Assembly (NCBI RefSeq): GCF_007829335.1
Contig: NZ_VIWO01000015.1
Span: 1-64,000, forward strand
DNA: 64,000 nt
DNA from: Chitinophaga polysaccharea
GTDB taxonomy: Bacteria > Bacteroidota > Bacteroidia > Chitinophagales > Chitinophagaceae
Direction: 5' to 3'
Shown piece after piece: positions 27,527 to 36,006 of this stretch (position 1 is the first letter of the stretch; each line of letters opens with the position of its first letter). The position numbers were made by a program, and so were the translations under genes. Under the pieces are notes generated by a model, which saw nothing but the letters and a program-made list of their open reading frames with translations, ran no database searches and was not told where the DNA came from.

Positions 27527-28408
27527 ATGCGTAACTGGCTCTTCTTCCCGTTGCTTACACTGATCTTTTCCGCCTGTGAAAAAGATATCAGCGTTCACCT
27601 GCCGCAGCAGGCGCCGCAACTGGTAGTGGAAGGCCGGATCGAAGATGGGACCTATCCCCTGGTAATACTCACCAATAGCCTCGGCTATTTTTCCCGGATA
27701 GATCAGGCTACCCTGCAAAACTCCTTCGTGCATAACGCCACCGTCACCGTTTCCGACGGCAGCAAAACCATGAAACTGGTAGAACAATCCGTAGATACCG
27801 GTAACCTAAAGCTCTTTGCATATGTACCAGATACCAACCAGCCGGCTGCCAACCTCTTTACAGGAAAAGTGTCAGGTACCTATACGTTAAAGATTAGTGC
27901 TGACAATAAGACATACGAGGCAGTGACAACCATACCCGCTGCGGGAATGAAACTAGACTCTATGTGGTACAACTCCGTTGTGGTAGACGGGTACGATAAT
28001 AAGGTGCGCCTATGGGTGAAAATCACTGATGCACCGGCATTTGGCAACTATGCCCGCTACTTTACCAGCCGGAATAGCGAAACATTTCTACCCGGACTCA
28101 CTTCTGTACTGGATGATAAGCTGGTGAACGGCACAACATTTGAAATTCCCCTGGACGCCGGCGTGAATAAAAATGAACGGCTGAATGCTACTACTTATGC
28201 ATTATTCAACACGGGTGATACAGTAACCCTCAAGTTTTGTAATATTGACAAAGCAACGTGGGACTTCTGGCGAACACTCGACTTTGCATTTAACAGTAAT
28301 GGGAATCCATTTTCATCGCCCATGAAAATATTGGGAAATATTCCCGGCGCATTAGGCTACTGGGGCGGATACCAGGCAACCTATAAAACAATTATTATAA
28401 GCAAGTAA
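27527..28408 (+). CDS. DUF4249 lipoprotein
   Basis: About 293 residues from MRNWLFFPLLTLIFSAC, with the lipidated cysteine near 17. The following EKDISVHLPQQAPQLVVEGRIEDG is the hallmark start of DUF4249 proteins, which are usually encoded next to a TonB-dependent receptor and are presumed surface or periplasmic partners. Here no receptor gene is adjacent; instead trxB follows after 18 nt. The protein is as long as family members. A second DUF4249 gene, with its receptor, lies at 61577. The longest frame begins at 27488, inside the rpoD terminator stem, so the ATG at 27527 is preferred. Confidence 0.85.
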   Translation: MRNWLFFPLLTLIFSACEKDISVHLPQQAPQLVVEGRIEDGTYPLVILTNSLGYFSRIDQATLQNSFVHNATVTVSDGSKTMKLVEQSVDTGNLKLFAYVPDTNQPAANLFTGKVSGTYTLKISADNKTYEAVTTIPAAGMKLDSMWYNSVVVDGYDNKVRLWVKITDAPAFGNYARYFTSRNSETFLPGLTSVLDDKLVNGTTFEIPLDAGVNKNERLNATTYALFNTGDTVTLKFCNIDKATWDFWRTLDFAFNSNGNPFSSPMKILGNIPGALGYWGGYQATYKTIIISK

Positions 28409-28426
28409 TTATACAGCAAAAAAAGT

Positions 28427-29377
28427 ATGGAAAACAAGCAACAAGAGCATGTACATTTATTGATCATCGGTTCCGGACCTGCCGGCTATACCGCTGCCAT
28501 TTATGCTGCAAGAGCCAACCTTAAACCAGTATTATACCAGGGTATTCAACCTGGAGGACAATTAACCATCACCACAGAGGTAGAAAACTATCCCGGCTAC
28601 CCCGAAGGTATCCAGGGCCCTGAAATGATGGTAGATTTCGAAAAACAGGCTACCCGCATGGGGGCTGATATCCGCTATGGCTTAGCTACCTCCGTGGACT
28701 TCAGCAAACAACCTTATAAAGTAATCATCGACGAGGAAAAAGAAATTACCGCAGATGCGATCATTATCGCTACCGGTGCTTCCGCTAAATGGCTGGGACT
28801 CCCGTCAGAACAGCGCCTCAATGGTAGCGGCGTTTCCGCCTGCGCCGTATGCGATGGCTTCTTCTTCCGTGGGAAAGAAGTAGCGATTGTTGGAGCCGGC
28901 GACACCGCTGCAGAAGAAGCACTGTACCTTTCTAAAATGTGCAGTACAGTACATATGCTGGTACGCCGCCATGAAATGCGCGCCTCTAAAGTAATGCAGG
29001 ACCGCGTACTGAAAACATCCAATATCATCGTTTACTGGAACTCAGAAACAGACGAAGTATTGGGTGACAACAAAGTAGAAGCCATCAGGATCCTCAATAA
29101 CAAGACACAGGAAAAGAAAGAAATTCCGGTAAGCGCGTTCTTTGTGGCTATCGGTCACCAGCCTAATTCTGCCATCTTCAAAGATTACCTGGAGCTGGAC
29201 GAACAGGATTATATCGTAACAGTACCCGGCTCCAGCCGTACTACTGTAGAAGGTGTATTTGCCTGCGGCGACGTACAGGATAAGATCTACCGCCAGGCGG
29301 TAACAGCAGCCGGCAGTGGATGTATGGCTGCCCTGGATGCCGAAAGATACCTGTCAGCGAAAGAACATCACGCCTGA
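28427..29377 (+). CDS. trxB: Thioredoxin-disulfide reductase
   Basis: A 316-residue flavoprotein that reduces thioredoxin with NADPH. The FAD motif GSGPAGYTAAIYAARA is near the N-terminus, the redox-active pair CAVC is at C139/C142, and the NADPH motif GAGDTAAEEALYL follows. The C-terminal FACGDVQDKIYRQAVTAAGSG is the second FAD segment. Cytosolic. It lies 18 nt behind the DUF4249 gene and before folB, with a doubled palindrome between it and folB. Confidence 0.97.
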   Translation: MENKQQEHVHLLIIGSGPAGYTAAIYAARANLKPVLYQGIQPGGQLTITTEVENYPGYPEGIQGPEMMVDFEKQATRMGADIRYGLATSVDFSKQPYKVIIDEEKEITADAIIIATGASAKWLGLPSEQRLNGSGVSACAVCDGFFFRGKEVAIVGAGDTAAEEALYLSKMCSTVHMLVRRHEMRASKVMQDRVLKTSNIIVYWNSETDEVLGDNKVEAIRILNNKTQEKKEIPVSAFFVAIGHQPNSAIFKDYLELDEQDYIVTVPGSSRTTVEGVFACGDVQDKIYRQAVTAAGSGCMAALDAERYLSAKEHHA

Positions 29378-29392
29378 TTTTAACTTTATAAT

Positions 29393-29438
29393 GTTATCCG
29401 GATAACCAGTTACTATGATAACCAGTTGTCCGGATAAC
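29393..29438. promoter_or_regulatory. Doubled palindrome between trxB and folB
   Basis: GTTATCCGGATAAC (29393-29406) is a perfect 14-nt palindrome; GTTGTCCGGATAAC (29425-29438) is a one-mismatch copy exactly 32 nt on, about three helical turns. GATAACCAGTT is also directly repeated at 29401 and 29417. It looks like a pair of operator sites. Confidence 0.5.
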
Positions 29439-29466
29439 CTGCTAATAACAGCACTAATTTTTTTGA

Positions 29467-29817
29467 ATGCTCACTATTGCACTCGAACAGGCAAGCTTTT
29501 ATGCCTACCACGGCTTATATCCGGAAGAAACCATTATTGGCAATTACTTTATGCTGGATGTAGCCGTTCGTATACCCGGCACCGTGCCAGTAGATGACTT
29601 GTCTGAAACGGTGAACTACCAGGGCATTTATGAAATCGCTCAAACGGTGATGGCGGTTCCCCGCCCATTGCTGGAAGAAGTGGTATATGAGCTGTCGGCT
29701 GCACTCAAACAACGTTACCCCGCTATACAACACAGTATGGTTACCCTGCGCAAAATGAATCCCCCTATGGGCGCCAGTATCCGTAACTCGCTCGTATCGT
29801 TGGAGAAAGATTATTAG
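29467..29817 (+). CDS. folB: Dihydroneopterin aldolase
   Basis: A 116-residue enzyme of the FolB family. It begins LTIALEQASFYAYHGLYPEE, with the conserved tyrosine/histidine segment, followed by GNYFMLDVAV, DLSETVNYQGIYEI and a C-terminal lysine in the LRKMNPPMG segment that serves catalysis. It splits 7,8-dihydroneopterin to 6-hydroxymethyl-dihydropterin and glycolaldehyde in folate synthesis. Cytosolic, usually octameric. It is 89 nt after trxB, with possible operators in the gap. Confidence 0.93.
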   Translation: MLTIALEQASFYAYHGLYPEETIIGNYFMLDVAVRIPGTVPVDDLSETVNYQGIYEIAQTVMAVPRPLLEEVVYELSAALKQRYPAIQHSMVTLRKMNPPMGASIRNSLVSLEKDY

Positions 29818-29909
29818 GTCCCCGTTTTTGGGATATGAATGATGTTTCTCATTTGTAATTTTCGTAGATTTATAGCATTAAGTTATTCAACAACGAAAAA
29901 ACCTGTCCT

Positions 29910-30665
29910 ATGTTGAAGAGGATCATGGCAGTTTGCTTTTTGTTATCAACAGCCTTATTGGTAAAGGCTCAGAGTGTTAGTGACATGGTGGAAGAAGCCA
30001 AACAGCTGGAAAAGCAAATGAAGGAAAGTGAAGCATTCGAGAAAGATAAAGATATTCTGAAAATACAGCCCACCCAACTGGAAGCCCTGAACCAGGCCAG
30101 CCAGTTATGTTCCCGTATAGGCAACCGGCAAAAAAATAAGGAAGATAAAGTCAACTATTATAACCAGGCAAAAAGGTATGCACTGCAGGCCTTGAAGGTA
30201 GATCCCAACAGCCCTGACGCCAATTTAGCGATGGCTATCGCTATGGGACGCATGGCCCTGATCTCCGGCGCCAAAGATAAAGTGGCCGCCTCCAAAGATG
30301 TAAAGAAATACGCCGAGCTGGCTATTAAATTCAACCCTTCCCTGGCACAAGGTTATCACGTATTGGGTAAATGGAATTTTGAAGTAGCCAACCTGAACGC
30401 TTTTGAAAGAGGTGCTGCTAAAATGTTGTTTGGTGGTCTGCCGGATGGTTCTCTGCAAAATGCTATCGCGGATTATGAAAAATGCCGGCAGTTGGACCCC
30501 GCATTTATCCTCAATTATTACGAACTGGCCCGCGCCTATAAAGAAAATGATCAGCAGGAAAAAGCCATAGACGTGCTTAAAAAGGCATTAACGCTGCGCA
30601 ATATCGCCCAGGATGATGCCAGTATCAAAGTGGATTGCCGGAAAATGCTGGACGATCTCCAGTAA
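29910..30665 (+). CDS. Exported TPR-repeat protein
   Basis: A 251-residue protein with a signal peptide ending LLVKAQ. It has helical repeats of the tetratricopeptide type: YNQAKRYALQALKVDPNSPDANLAMAIAMG, KYAELAIKFNPSLAQGYHVLGKWNFEV and YEKCRQLDPAFILNYYELARAYKE. The arrangement, with the ALISGAKDKVAASKDVKKYAE insert, recalls the RMD1-like TPR family (regulator of microtubule dynamics in eukaryotes), common in Bacteroidota without known role. Probably periplasmic scaffold. It stands alone; the next gene converges. Confidence 0.8.
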   Translation: MLKRIMAVCFLLSTALLVKAQSVSDMVEEAKQLEKQMKESEAFEKDKDILKIQPTQLEALNQASQLCSRIGNRQKNKEDKVNYYNQAKRYALQALKVDPNSPDANLAMAIAMGRMALISGAKDKVAASKDVKKYAELAIKFNPSLAQGYHVLGKWNFEVANLNAFERGAAKMLFGGLPDGSLQNAIADYEKCRQLDPAFILNYYELARAYKENDQQEKAIDVLKKALTLRNIAQDDASIKVDCRKMLDDLQ

Positions 30666-30672
30666 ACACCAG

Positions 30673-32004
30673 TCAGATCTCTTTCCCTTTCCACCTGCCG
30701 CTGCGCAGGTACCAGTAACTCAGCCCAAAGATGATAGTCCAGTAGATGAAATCGGCTCCCCAGGCCCATTGCAGCTCACTGCGCATACGTTCTATCACAA
30801 TATCGCAATAGAGCATATAGCCTATCACCGCCGTGATTTCTGTAACCAGGTTCATACGGGTGTTGCCCGTACCAATTACCCCACTCATGGTTACCGCCGA
30901 TATCGCCATGAGAATAGTACTTAAAGTAATGATCCGTATGGAAGGAATAGCTACCGTAATAAGGTCAGCATTATTTGTATAGATATGCAACAGTGTGTAA
31001 GGAAACAGGTTGACCAGGATACATACGGTAGTAGCACAAATCACACTGATACCCACTATTTTCCGGATGGCTTTGAATACGAGTTCAGATTTCCCTTGCC
31101 CGATCACATTACTGACCATTGTATTACAGGCCGCGGCCAGCGACCAGGTAAAAATCCCGAAGAATCCGAAAATACTGCGGAGCATATTAGACACAGCCAG
31201 TGGTCTTTCCCCCAGGTGTTCGATAAAGATGAAAAACACAAACCAGCTGCCAATGCTAAACAGGAATTGGACGATCAAAGGCGCTGATACATCCAGGATA
31301 TTCCGGACAATAGCCCAATTGACCCGCAAGTAGCCAAACAGGCTGTATTTCCGGTGGTAGCCTTTGATGAACAGCATACTGCAAGCCACCAGGCAGCCGG
31401 TAAATTCAGCGATGATTGATGCTATGGCCGCTCCATTCAGGCCTATTGCGGGTAATCCCAGCTTACCGAAAATAAGGGTGTAGTCGAAGAAGATATTCAT
31501 CATTTCCTGGCAGAGGGAAATCACAATCAATATCTTAGGATGCCCGCTGCCAATATAAAAGGCATCGGCCATATTGAGCAGCATCAGAAAGGGGAGTCCC
31601 CAGATACGGATGCGGATAAACGATATCGCTGCTGATAAGATATGTTGGTCGTGCAGACTTTTGGCAAAAAACCAGGGAGCAGCCAGCAGCGTGATTAGTA
31701 TAGCCATCAGGGAGAAGACCAGGCCCACCTGTATCCCATTGGAAAACAATTGCCCGATACCCGCATACTGGCCTTGTCCGGCCCTGCGGGCAATCAGCAC
31801 CTGTAATCCGTTGTTGAGGCCATACACGATCATATACATTACCAGGTAATAAATACCGGCGATCCCGTTGGCCGCCAGTTCAAATTCGCCCAATCGCCCC
31901 AGGAAAGCGGTATTGGTGATATGATTGATTTGTGGAATAATCAGGGCAAGGCATATAGGTCCTGCTATCTTTATAATCTGCCGGGTGGTTACTTCCAGTT
32001 GCAT
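30673..32004 (-). CDS. MATE family efflux transporter
   Basis: A 443-residue inner-membrane protein with about 12 hydrophobic segments and the two-fold repeat of the MATE family. The first half begins IKIAGPICLALIIPQINHITNTAFLGRLGE and has the conserved MYMIVYGLNNGLQVLIARRAGQG; the second has AACNTMVSNVIGQGKSE. It likely exports cationic drugs or metabolites in exchange for sodium or protons. The coupling ion and substrate cannot be read. It converges with the TPR gene, 7 nt apart. Confidence 0.92.
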   Translation of the reverse strand: MQLEVTTRQIIKIAGPICLALIIPQINHITNTAFLGRLGEFELAANGIAGIYYLVMYMIVYGLNNGLQVLIARRAGQGQYAGIGQLFSNGIQVGLVFSLMAILITLLAAPWFFAKSLHDQHILSAAISFIRIRIWGLPFLMLLNMADAFYIGSGHPKILIVISLCQEMMNIFFDYTLIFGKLGLPAIGLNGAAIASIIAEFTGCLVACSMLFIKGYHRKYSLFGYLRVNWAIVRNILDVSAPLIVQFLFSIGSWFVFFIFIEHLGERPLAVSNMLRSIFGFFGIFTWSLAAACNTMVSNVIGQGKSELVFKAIRKIVGISVICATTVCILVNLFPYTLLHIYTNNADLITVAIPSIRIITLSTILMAISAVTMSGVIGTGNTRMNLVTEITAVIGYMLYCDIVIERMRSELQWAWGADFIYWTIIFGLSYWYLRSGRWKGKEI

Positions 32005-32137
32005 CTATCTTCTGCTGATTGTGGGTATAAAAACAAATATATGGGAATCTGGTGATCATCTCCCCTGATAAAACAACAAAACGCCCTCACCAATTAACTA
32101 AAAAGACTATTATTGTAATTCATTTGAAAGGTAAATT

Positions 32138-33013
32138 ATGCCCGTGGCTTATAACATCCATCCCGCATTTACAGTAGACGATGAAACCCTGCTGGAAACT
32201 GACCTGACGGCCTGCTATTTATTTGTACTGGTAGGAAGCGGCACCTTTAGTTATGTGGTGTATGATCCGGCTGTAAGGAAATTCCTGGCATTGAAGTCCT
32301 ATCATTTTACCCCCCGGAAAATGGCCCTGGCCGACCTGGAGATGATAGAGAATGTGTTTGATACGGACAAACTGTTGTTTACTGCTTTTAAATCTATACT
32401 GCTGGCCTTTAATACCGGTAGCGGCGTATTAGTGCCCCACCTGTATTATATGCCATCTATGAAGAAAGAATACCTGCACCTGGCCATGCCGGAAAAGATG
32501 CAGGAAGCCATCTTGTCGGATCTTCTTCCCGGATTACCCATGGTCAATGTTTACAGTGTTGATAAAGACCTGCTGGGCTTCCTGAGAAAAGAATTTTCAA
32601 CAGACCTGGTGATCCATGCCAATTCTGCCCTGTTACAAGCCTATCCGCTGGACCTGGATTTCGACGCGAGCGAAGGCGTAGCTTTTGTGGAAGTACAACA
32701 GCAAAGCTTTACCCTCACTGTTTATGAGAAAGGAAAACTTCTGATCCAACAGGAGTCGGACTATGAAACAGGGTTGGATGTAGTATACACCCTGGTAAGT
32801 ACCCTGCGCCAATTAGGATTGGATGAACAACAGGTGAAGGTAAAACTGGGAGGCGTACTGGCTACCGATACAGGCGTATACCAGGAAATGTACAAGTTTA
32901 TTCCACACCTGGAATGGATGCAACGATTACCAGGTTTCCACTATATCACTAAAATGCAGGAAATACCTGGTTATTATTTTCATAATCTATATGCGTTAGC
33001 GTTATGCGTATAA
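32138..33013 (+). CDS. DUF3822 family protein
   Basis: A 291-residue cytosolic protein of the DUF3822 family found in Bacteroidota, with an actin/hexokinase-like (ASKHA) fold expected from the family. Segments AFVEVQQQSFTLTVYEKGKLL and YETGLDVVYTLVSTLRQLGLD match the second half of that fold. Function is unknown. It overlaps rsmD by 10 nt in one operon, as in many related genomes, hinting at a role near translation or ribosome modification. Confidence 0.85.
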   Translation: MPVAYNIHPAFTVDDETLLETDLTACYLFVLVGSGTFSYVVYDPAVRKFLALKSYHFTPRKMALADLEMIENVFDTDKLLFTAFKSILLAFNTGSGVLVPHLYYMPSMKKEYLHLAMPEKMQEAILSDLLPGLPMVNVYSVDKDLLGFLRKEFSTDLVIHANSALLQAYPLDLDFDASEGVAFVEVQQQSFTLTVYEKGKLLIQQESDYETGLDVVYTLVSTLRQLGLDEQQVKVKLGGVLATDTGVYQEMYKFIPHLEWMQRLPGFHYITKMQEIPGYYFHNLYALALCV

Positions 33014-33558
33014 TTGGAGGAGCGAGTGGAGGAAGAAGGATACAACCACCGGCGAAAATGCCGCATACCCGCCCTACTACAGATATTGCCAAGGGCGGTT
33101 TATTTAATATTCTTGAGAACAACCTGGATATTTCGGCGTTGAAAACACTGGACCTGTTTGGCGGTACCGGGAGTATTAGTTATGAACTGGCCTCCAGGGG
33201 AGCTACTGATATTACCGTGGTAGAAAAAGATCCGGCTATGGCGGCTTTTATCGGCAAAACAGCGCAATCGCTTGGTATTACTACCCTGAAAACGGTAAAA
33301 ATGGACGTTTTTAAATACCTCCAGCAGTGTACAGAGCAATTTGATCTGATTTTTGCAGACCCGCCTTATATGATGGAAACGCTGGATCAGTTGCCATTGC
33401 TGGTATTTGAAAAGGAATTACTGCATCCGGAAGGTTGGCTGGTAGTAGAACATACGCAGCATGGGAAATTCAAGGATTACTCCTATTACCGTTCTGAAAG
33501 AAATTATGGAGCTACGGTTTTCTCCATTTTTATCAACCGGGAAGCACTCAAACGTTGA
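33004..33558 (+). CDS. rsmD: 16S rRNA (guanine(966)-N2)-methyltransferase
   Basis: A 184-residue methyltransferase. The N-terminus MRIIGGASGGRRIQPPAKMPHTRPTTDIAKGGLFNIL is characteristic of RsmD; the SAM motif is LDLFGGTGSISYEL (about 49-62) and the catalytic DPPY is at residues 119-122. It methylates G966 of 16S rRNA in the 30S head. It is the second gene of the DUF3822-rsmD-coaD-thioesterase run, overlapping the first by 10 nt. Confidence 0.95.
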   Translation: MRIIGGASGGRRIQPPAKMPHTRPTTDIAKGGLFNILENNLDISALKTLDLFGGTGSISYELASRGATDITVVEKDPAMAAFIGKTAQSLGITTLKTVKMDVFKYLQQCTEQFDLIFADPPYMMETLDQLPLLVFEKELLHPEGWLVVEHTQHGKFKDYSYYRSERNYGATVFSIFINREALKR

Positions 33559-33587
33559 CAGATATTATTTAAATCAATACCACTATC

Positions 33588-34064
33588 ATGAGGATTTGTT
33601 TATTCCCGGGTACATTCGATCCCATTACACTGGGACATACGGATGTAATTAACCGCGGGCTCGATTTGTTTGACCGCCTGGTGGTCGGCATTGGTGTAAA
33701 CAGCAGCAAAACGCCGATGTTTGCGCTGGAAGAGCGGATAGCCTGGATTAAAGAAATATATAAAGATGATCCCCGGGTGGAAGTGGCTTCCTATTCGGGG
33801 TTAACCATTGACTTTTGTAAGCAGTTGGGCGCTCGTTTCATTCTCCGGGGGATCCGTTATGTCAGTGATTTCGAGTATGAAAAGGCGATTGCAGATGTAA
33901 ACCGGACGATAGCGCCGGGTATAGAAACCATTTTCCTGACCACTGTACCACAGTATTCCAGTATTGCCTCCACGCTGGTAAGGGATATTCACCGCTATGG
34001 CGGAGATGTGGCTCCTTTCCTGCCGGAAGTAGTGATGGAAGGCATCAAGCGTATTAAGCAATAA
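33588..34064 (+). CDS. coaD: Phosphopantetheine adenylyltransferase
   Basis: A 158-residue nucleotidyltransferase with the LFPGTFDPITLGHTDVINR motif (T/HxGH) at the N-terminus and the PQYSSIASTLVRDIHRYGGDV segment near the end (SSxxxR). It transfers AMP from ATP to 4'-phosphopantetheine, giving dephospho-CoA; CoaE, also in this window, completes CoA. It follows rsmD by 29 nt, an arrangement common in bacteria. Confidence 0.97.
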   Translation: MRICLFPGTFDPITLGHTDVINRGLDLFDRLVVGIGVNSSKTPMFALEERIAWIKEIYKDDPRVEVASYSGLTIDFCKQLGARFILRGIRYVSDFEYEKAIADVNRTIAPGIETIFLTTVPQYSSIASTLVRDIHRYGGDVAPFLPEVVMEGIKRIKQ

Positions 34065-34080
34065 CTTTAAAGCAGTAGAT

Positions 34081-34512
34081 ATGAAAACGATCTGGCACAA
34101 TACCAAGATTTCGCTGGATGATCTGAATGAGATGGGAGAAGATACCATGGCCACTGTTTTAGGAATGGAGTTTACAGAGATAGGACCGGATTACCTGAAA
34201 ATGATGATGCCGGTAGATCATAGAACCGTACAACCTTATGGCCTGTTGCACGGTGGCGCGTCTGCTGCGTTGGCGGAAACCGTGGGCAGCATGGCATCAG
34301 GGCTCATTATTGACCCGGAAAAACAGATTTGCGTTGGAATGGAAGTCAATGCCAACCATGTGAGAGGGGTAAGAAGCGGGTATGTACATGCCTGCGCCCG
34401 TCCTTTGCATATTGGGGCCAACAGCCATGTATGGGATATTCGTATTACAGATGATCAGCACCGGCTGGTTTGTGTAAGCCGGCTCACCGTAGCCATCCTG
34501 GCTAAAAAGTAA
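34081..34512 (+). CDS. Hotdog-fold thioesterase (PaaI/MenI type)
   Basis: A 143-residue thioesterase. The hotdog signature is PYGLLHGGASAALAETVGSMAS, with the catalytic acid in the AET segment, followed by CVGMEVNANHVRGVRSGYV. Such enzymes hydrolyse acyl-CoA thioesters, for example 1,4-dihydroxy-2-naphthoyl-CoA in menaquinone synthesis or phenylacetyl-CoA intermediates; the substrate cannot be fixed here. It follows coaD by 16 nt, so a role in releasing CoA would fit the operon, which is inference. Confidence 0.88.
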   Translation: MKTIWHNTKISLDDLNEMGEDTMATVLGMEFTEIGPDYLKMMMPVDHRTVQPYGLLHGGASAALAETVGSMASGLIIDPEKQICVGMEVNANHVRGVRSGYVHACARPLHIGANSHVWDIRITDDQHRLVCVSRLTVAILAKK

Positions 34513-34522
34513 ACAGGCAGTA

Positions 34523-34558
34523 CAGGTTCATTTGGAAAGATGATTCCAAATGAACCTG
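34523..34558. terminator. Hairpin between convergent thioesterase and Nudix genes
   Basis: A 15-bp perfect stem (34523-34537 with 34544-34558) with a 6-nt loop lies between the two convergent stops. There is no clear T tract, so it is a probable bidirectional terminator by position only. Confidence 0.65.
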
Positions 34559-34562
34559 GAGC

Positions 34563-35180
34563 TTATATATGCGCTGCCCTGAAAACTTCCCTGATATTTT
34601 CGTAGGAGTATTTCAGGTATTTATCCACGTTTTCAGGCTTGATCCATTGCAGGTCCTGGATGTCTTCTTCAATCTGAGGTACTGTCAGTTCGGTCCCGGT
34701 AAAGTGCATACGGTACCAATAGGTATGTTTCAATACCTTCTTATTCCTCATCGGGTAATAATGAAATGTTTCCGTGATTTTCTTTTCCAGGGAAACGGTA
34801 TGTAAACCGGTTTCCTCTGCTACTTCACGCAGGGCACAGGTTTCCAGGTCTTCCCCAGGATCACGCTTACCTTTTGGCAAATCCCATTTTCCCCGGCGGA
34901 ACATCATCAGCACTTCGCCGGCAGGATTGGTGATTAATCCGCCCGCTGCCACCAGGGTAGTAAAATGCAGAGATACCTTTTTAAAGAGTTTTTTTACATC
35001 CGGCGCGATGAAAACCGCCGCGTCTTTTTTCCCATTTTCCAGTTTCTGTAACACACTTTCCATTTTCTCAGGGTCGGGATTATTATACGCTTTAGCATGG
35101 GTAAAGTGTGCCGGCATCGCTGTATCCGCAGTTAGTAGAAGAGGTCGCTCGTTGAGATAGATCGTAATGTTTTCTTGCAT
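34563..35180 (-). CDS. Nudix hydrolase
   Basis: A 205-residue protein. The Nudix box spans residues 104-126 (GKRDPGEDLETCALREVAEE and TGL), matching GX5EX7REUXEEXGU. An N-terminal extension of about 70 residues (MQENITIYLNERPLLLTAD) precedes the Nudix fold, larger than in many members, and may be a separate small domain. It hydrolyses a nucleoside diphosphate linked to another group; substrate unknown. A -7 element TACATTTG just upstream places initiation only a few nt before the ATG. It is divergent from pyrE across a large inverted repeat. Confidence 0.88.
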   Translation of the reverse strand: MQENITIYLNERPLLLTADTAMPAHFTHAKAYNNPDPEKMESVLQKLENGKKDAAVFIAPDVKKLFKKVSLHFTTLVAAGGLITNPAGEVLMMFRRGKWDLPKGKRDPGEDLETCALREVAEETGLHTVSLEKKITETFHYYPMRNKKVLKHTYWYRMHFTGTELTVPQIEEDIQDLQWIKPENVDKYLKYSYENIREVFRAAHI

Positions 35181-35184
35181 GCCG

Positions 35185-35214
35185 CAAATGTAAGCAGAAA
35201 GCAGAAAGCTGAAA
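35185..35214 (-). promoter_or_regulatory. Putative Nudix gene promoter
   Basis: On the minus strand TTTC (35214-35211), 18 nt, TACATTTG (35192-35185). Initiation would fall within a few nt of the start codon at 35180, giving a near-leaderless message. Confidence 0.5.
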
Positions 35215-35286
35215 GCAAAAAGCTATTAAGACGAAGTATCTATGCGGATCGTCATCCGCTTTAATAGCTTTTTGCTTTCAGCTTTC
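35204..35286. repeat. 26-bp perfect inverted repeat between divergent Nudix and pyrE genes
   Basis: Arms 35204-35229 and 35261-35286 are perfect complements. The 31-nt centre contains a second hairpin, GCGGAT/ATCCGC with a 4-nt loop. The -33 regions of both divergent promoters fall in the arms. It could form a cruciform or bind a shared regulator. Confidence 0.75.
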
Positions 35287-35313
35287 CGCTCTTAAAAAAA
35301 ACAAGTACTTTTG
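35283..35313 (+). promoter_or_regulatory. Putative pyrE promoter
   Basis: TTTC (35283-35286), 19 nt, TACTTTTG (35306-35313). Initiation near 35318 would leave only a few nt before the ATG at 35322. Confidence 0.5.
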
Positions 35314-35321
35314 GCGATTGT

Positions 35322-35957
35322 ATGAATAAAGTAAGCGAAAAACAAGTTGCAGAAAAGTTACTGCAGGTGCAGGCCGTAAAGTTAAGTCCTGCTCAACCCT
35401 TTACATGGGCTTCCGGCTGGAAATCGCCGATCTATTGCGATAACAGGAAGATTTTATCTTATCCTTACGTGCGCGACTATATTAAATCTGAGTTGTGCAA
35501 CCTGGTATTTGAAACCTTTCCTGACGCGGCAGTAATTGCCGGCGTAGCTACGGCGGGGATTCCGCACGGAGCGCTGGTAGCTGATCAACTGAAACTTCCT
35601 TTTATTTATGTAAGATCCAAGCCGAAAGAACATGGCATGGGCAACCAGATTGAAGGCGTATTGCAACCTGGTCAGCCGGTGGTGGTGGTGGAGGACCTGA
35701 TTTCTACCGGCAAAAGCAGCCTGGAAGCGGTACAAGCTATTCGTGCAGCTGGTGGTGAAGTAATTGGCATGGTGTCTATCTTCAATTACGGGTTTGAAGT
35801 GGCGGTAAAGGCTTTCGAAGCGGCCGGTGTTCCTTTCCATTCGCTCAGTAACTACAATGCAATGATTGCGCTGGCAGAAGAAAAGGGTATTGTTTCTGCC
35901 AACGAAATCAGCACCCTGCAAGCCTGGAGAACCGCTCCGGAGCAGTGGGGCCGTTAG
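35322..35957 (+). CDS. pyrE: Orotate phosphoribosyltransferase
   Basis: A 211-residue phosphoribosyltransferase. FTWASGWKSPIYCDNRK is the substrate loop, and VVVVEDLISTGKSSLEA is the PRPP-binding motif. FIYVRSKPKEHGMGNQIEG holds the flexible catalytic loop. It converts orotate and PRPP to orotidine monophosphate in pyrimidine synthesis. Cytosolic dimer. It is transcribed alone or with the HMA-domain gene 49 nt downstream, from a promoter embedded in the inverted repeat. Confidence 0.96.
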   Translation: MNKVSEKQVAEKLLQVQAVKLSPAQPFTWASGWKSPIYCDNRKILSYPYVRDYIKSELCNLVFETFPDAAVIAGVATAGIPHGALVADQLKLPFIYVRSKPKEHGMGNQIEGVLQPGQPVVVVEDLISTGKSSLEAVQAIRAAGGEVIGMVSIFNYGFEVAVKAFEAAGVPFHSLSNYNAMIALAEEKGIVSANEISTLQAWRTAPEQWGR

Positions 35958-36006
35958 TTCAATGGTATATCACTTTTTTTGTATATTCGGGTATAATATT
36001 ACAACT

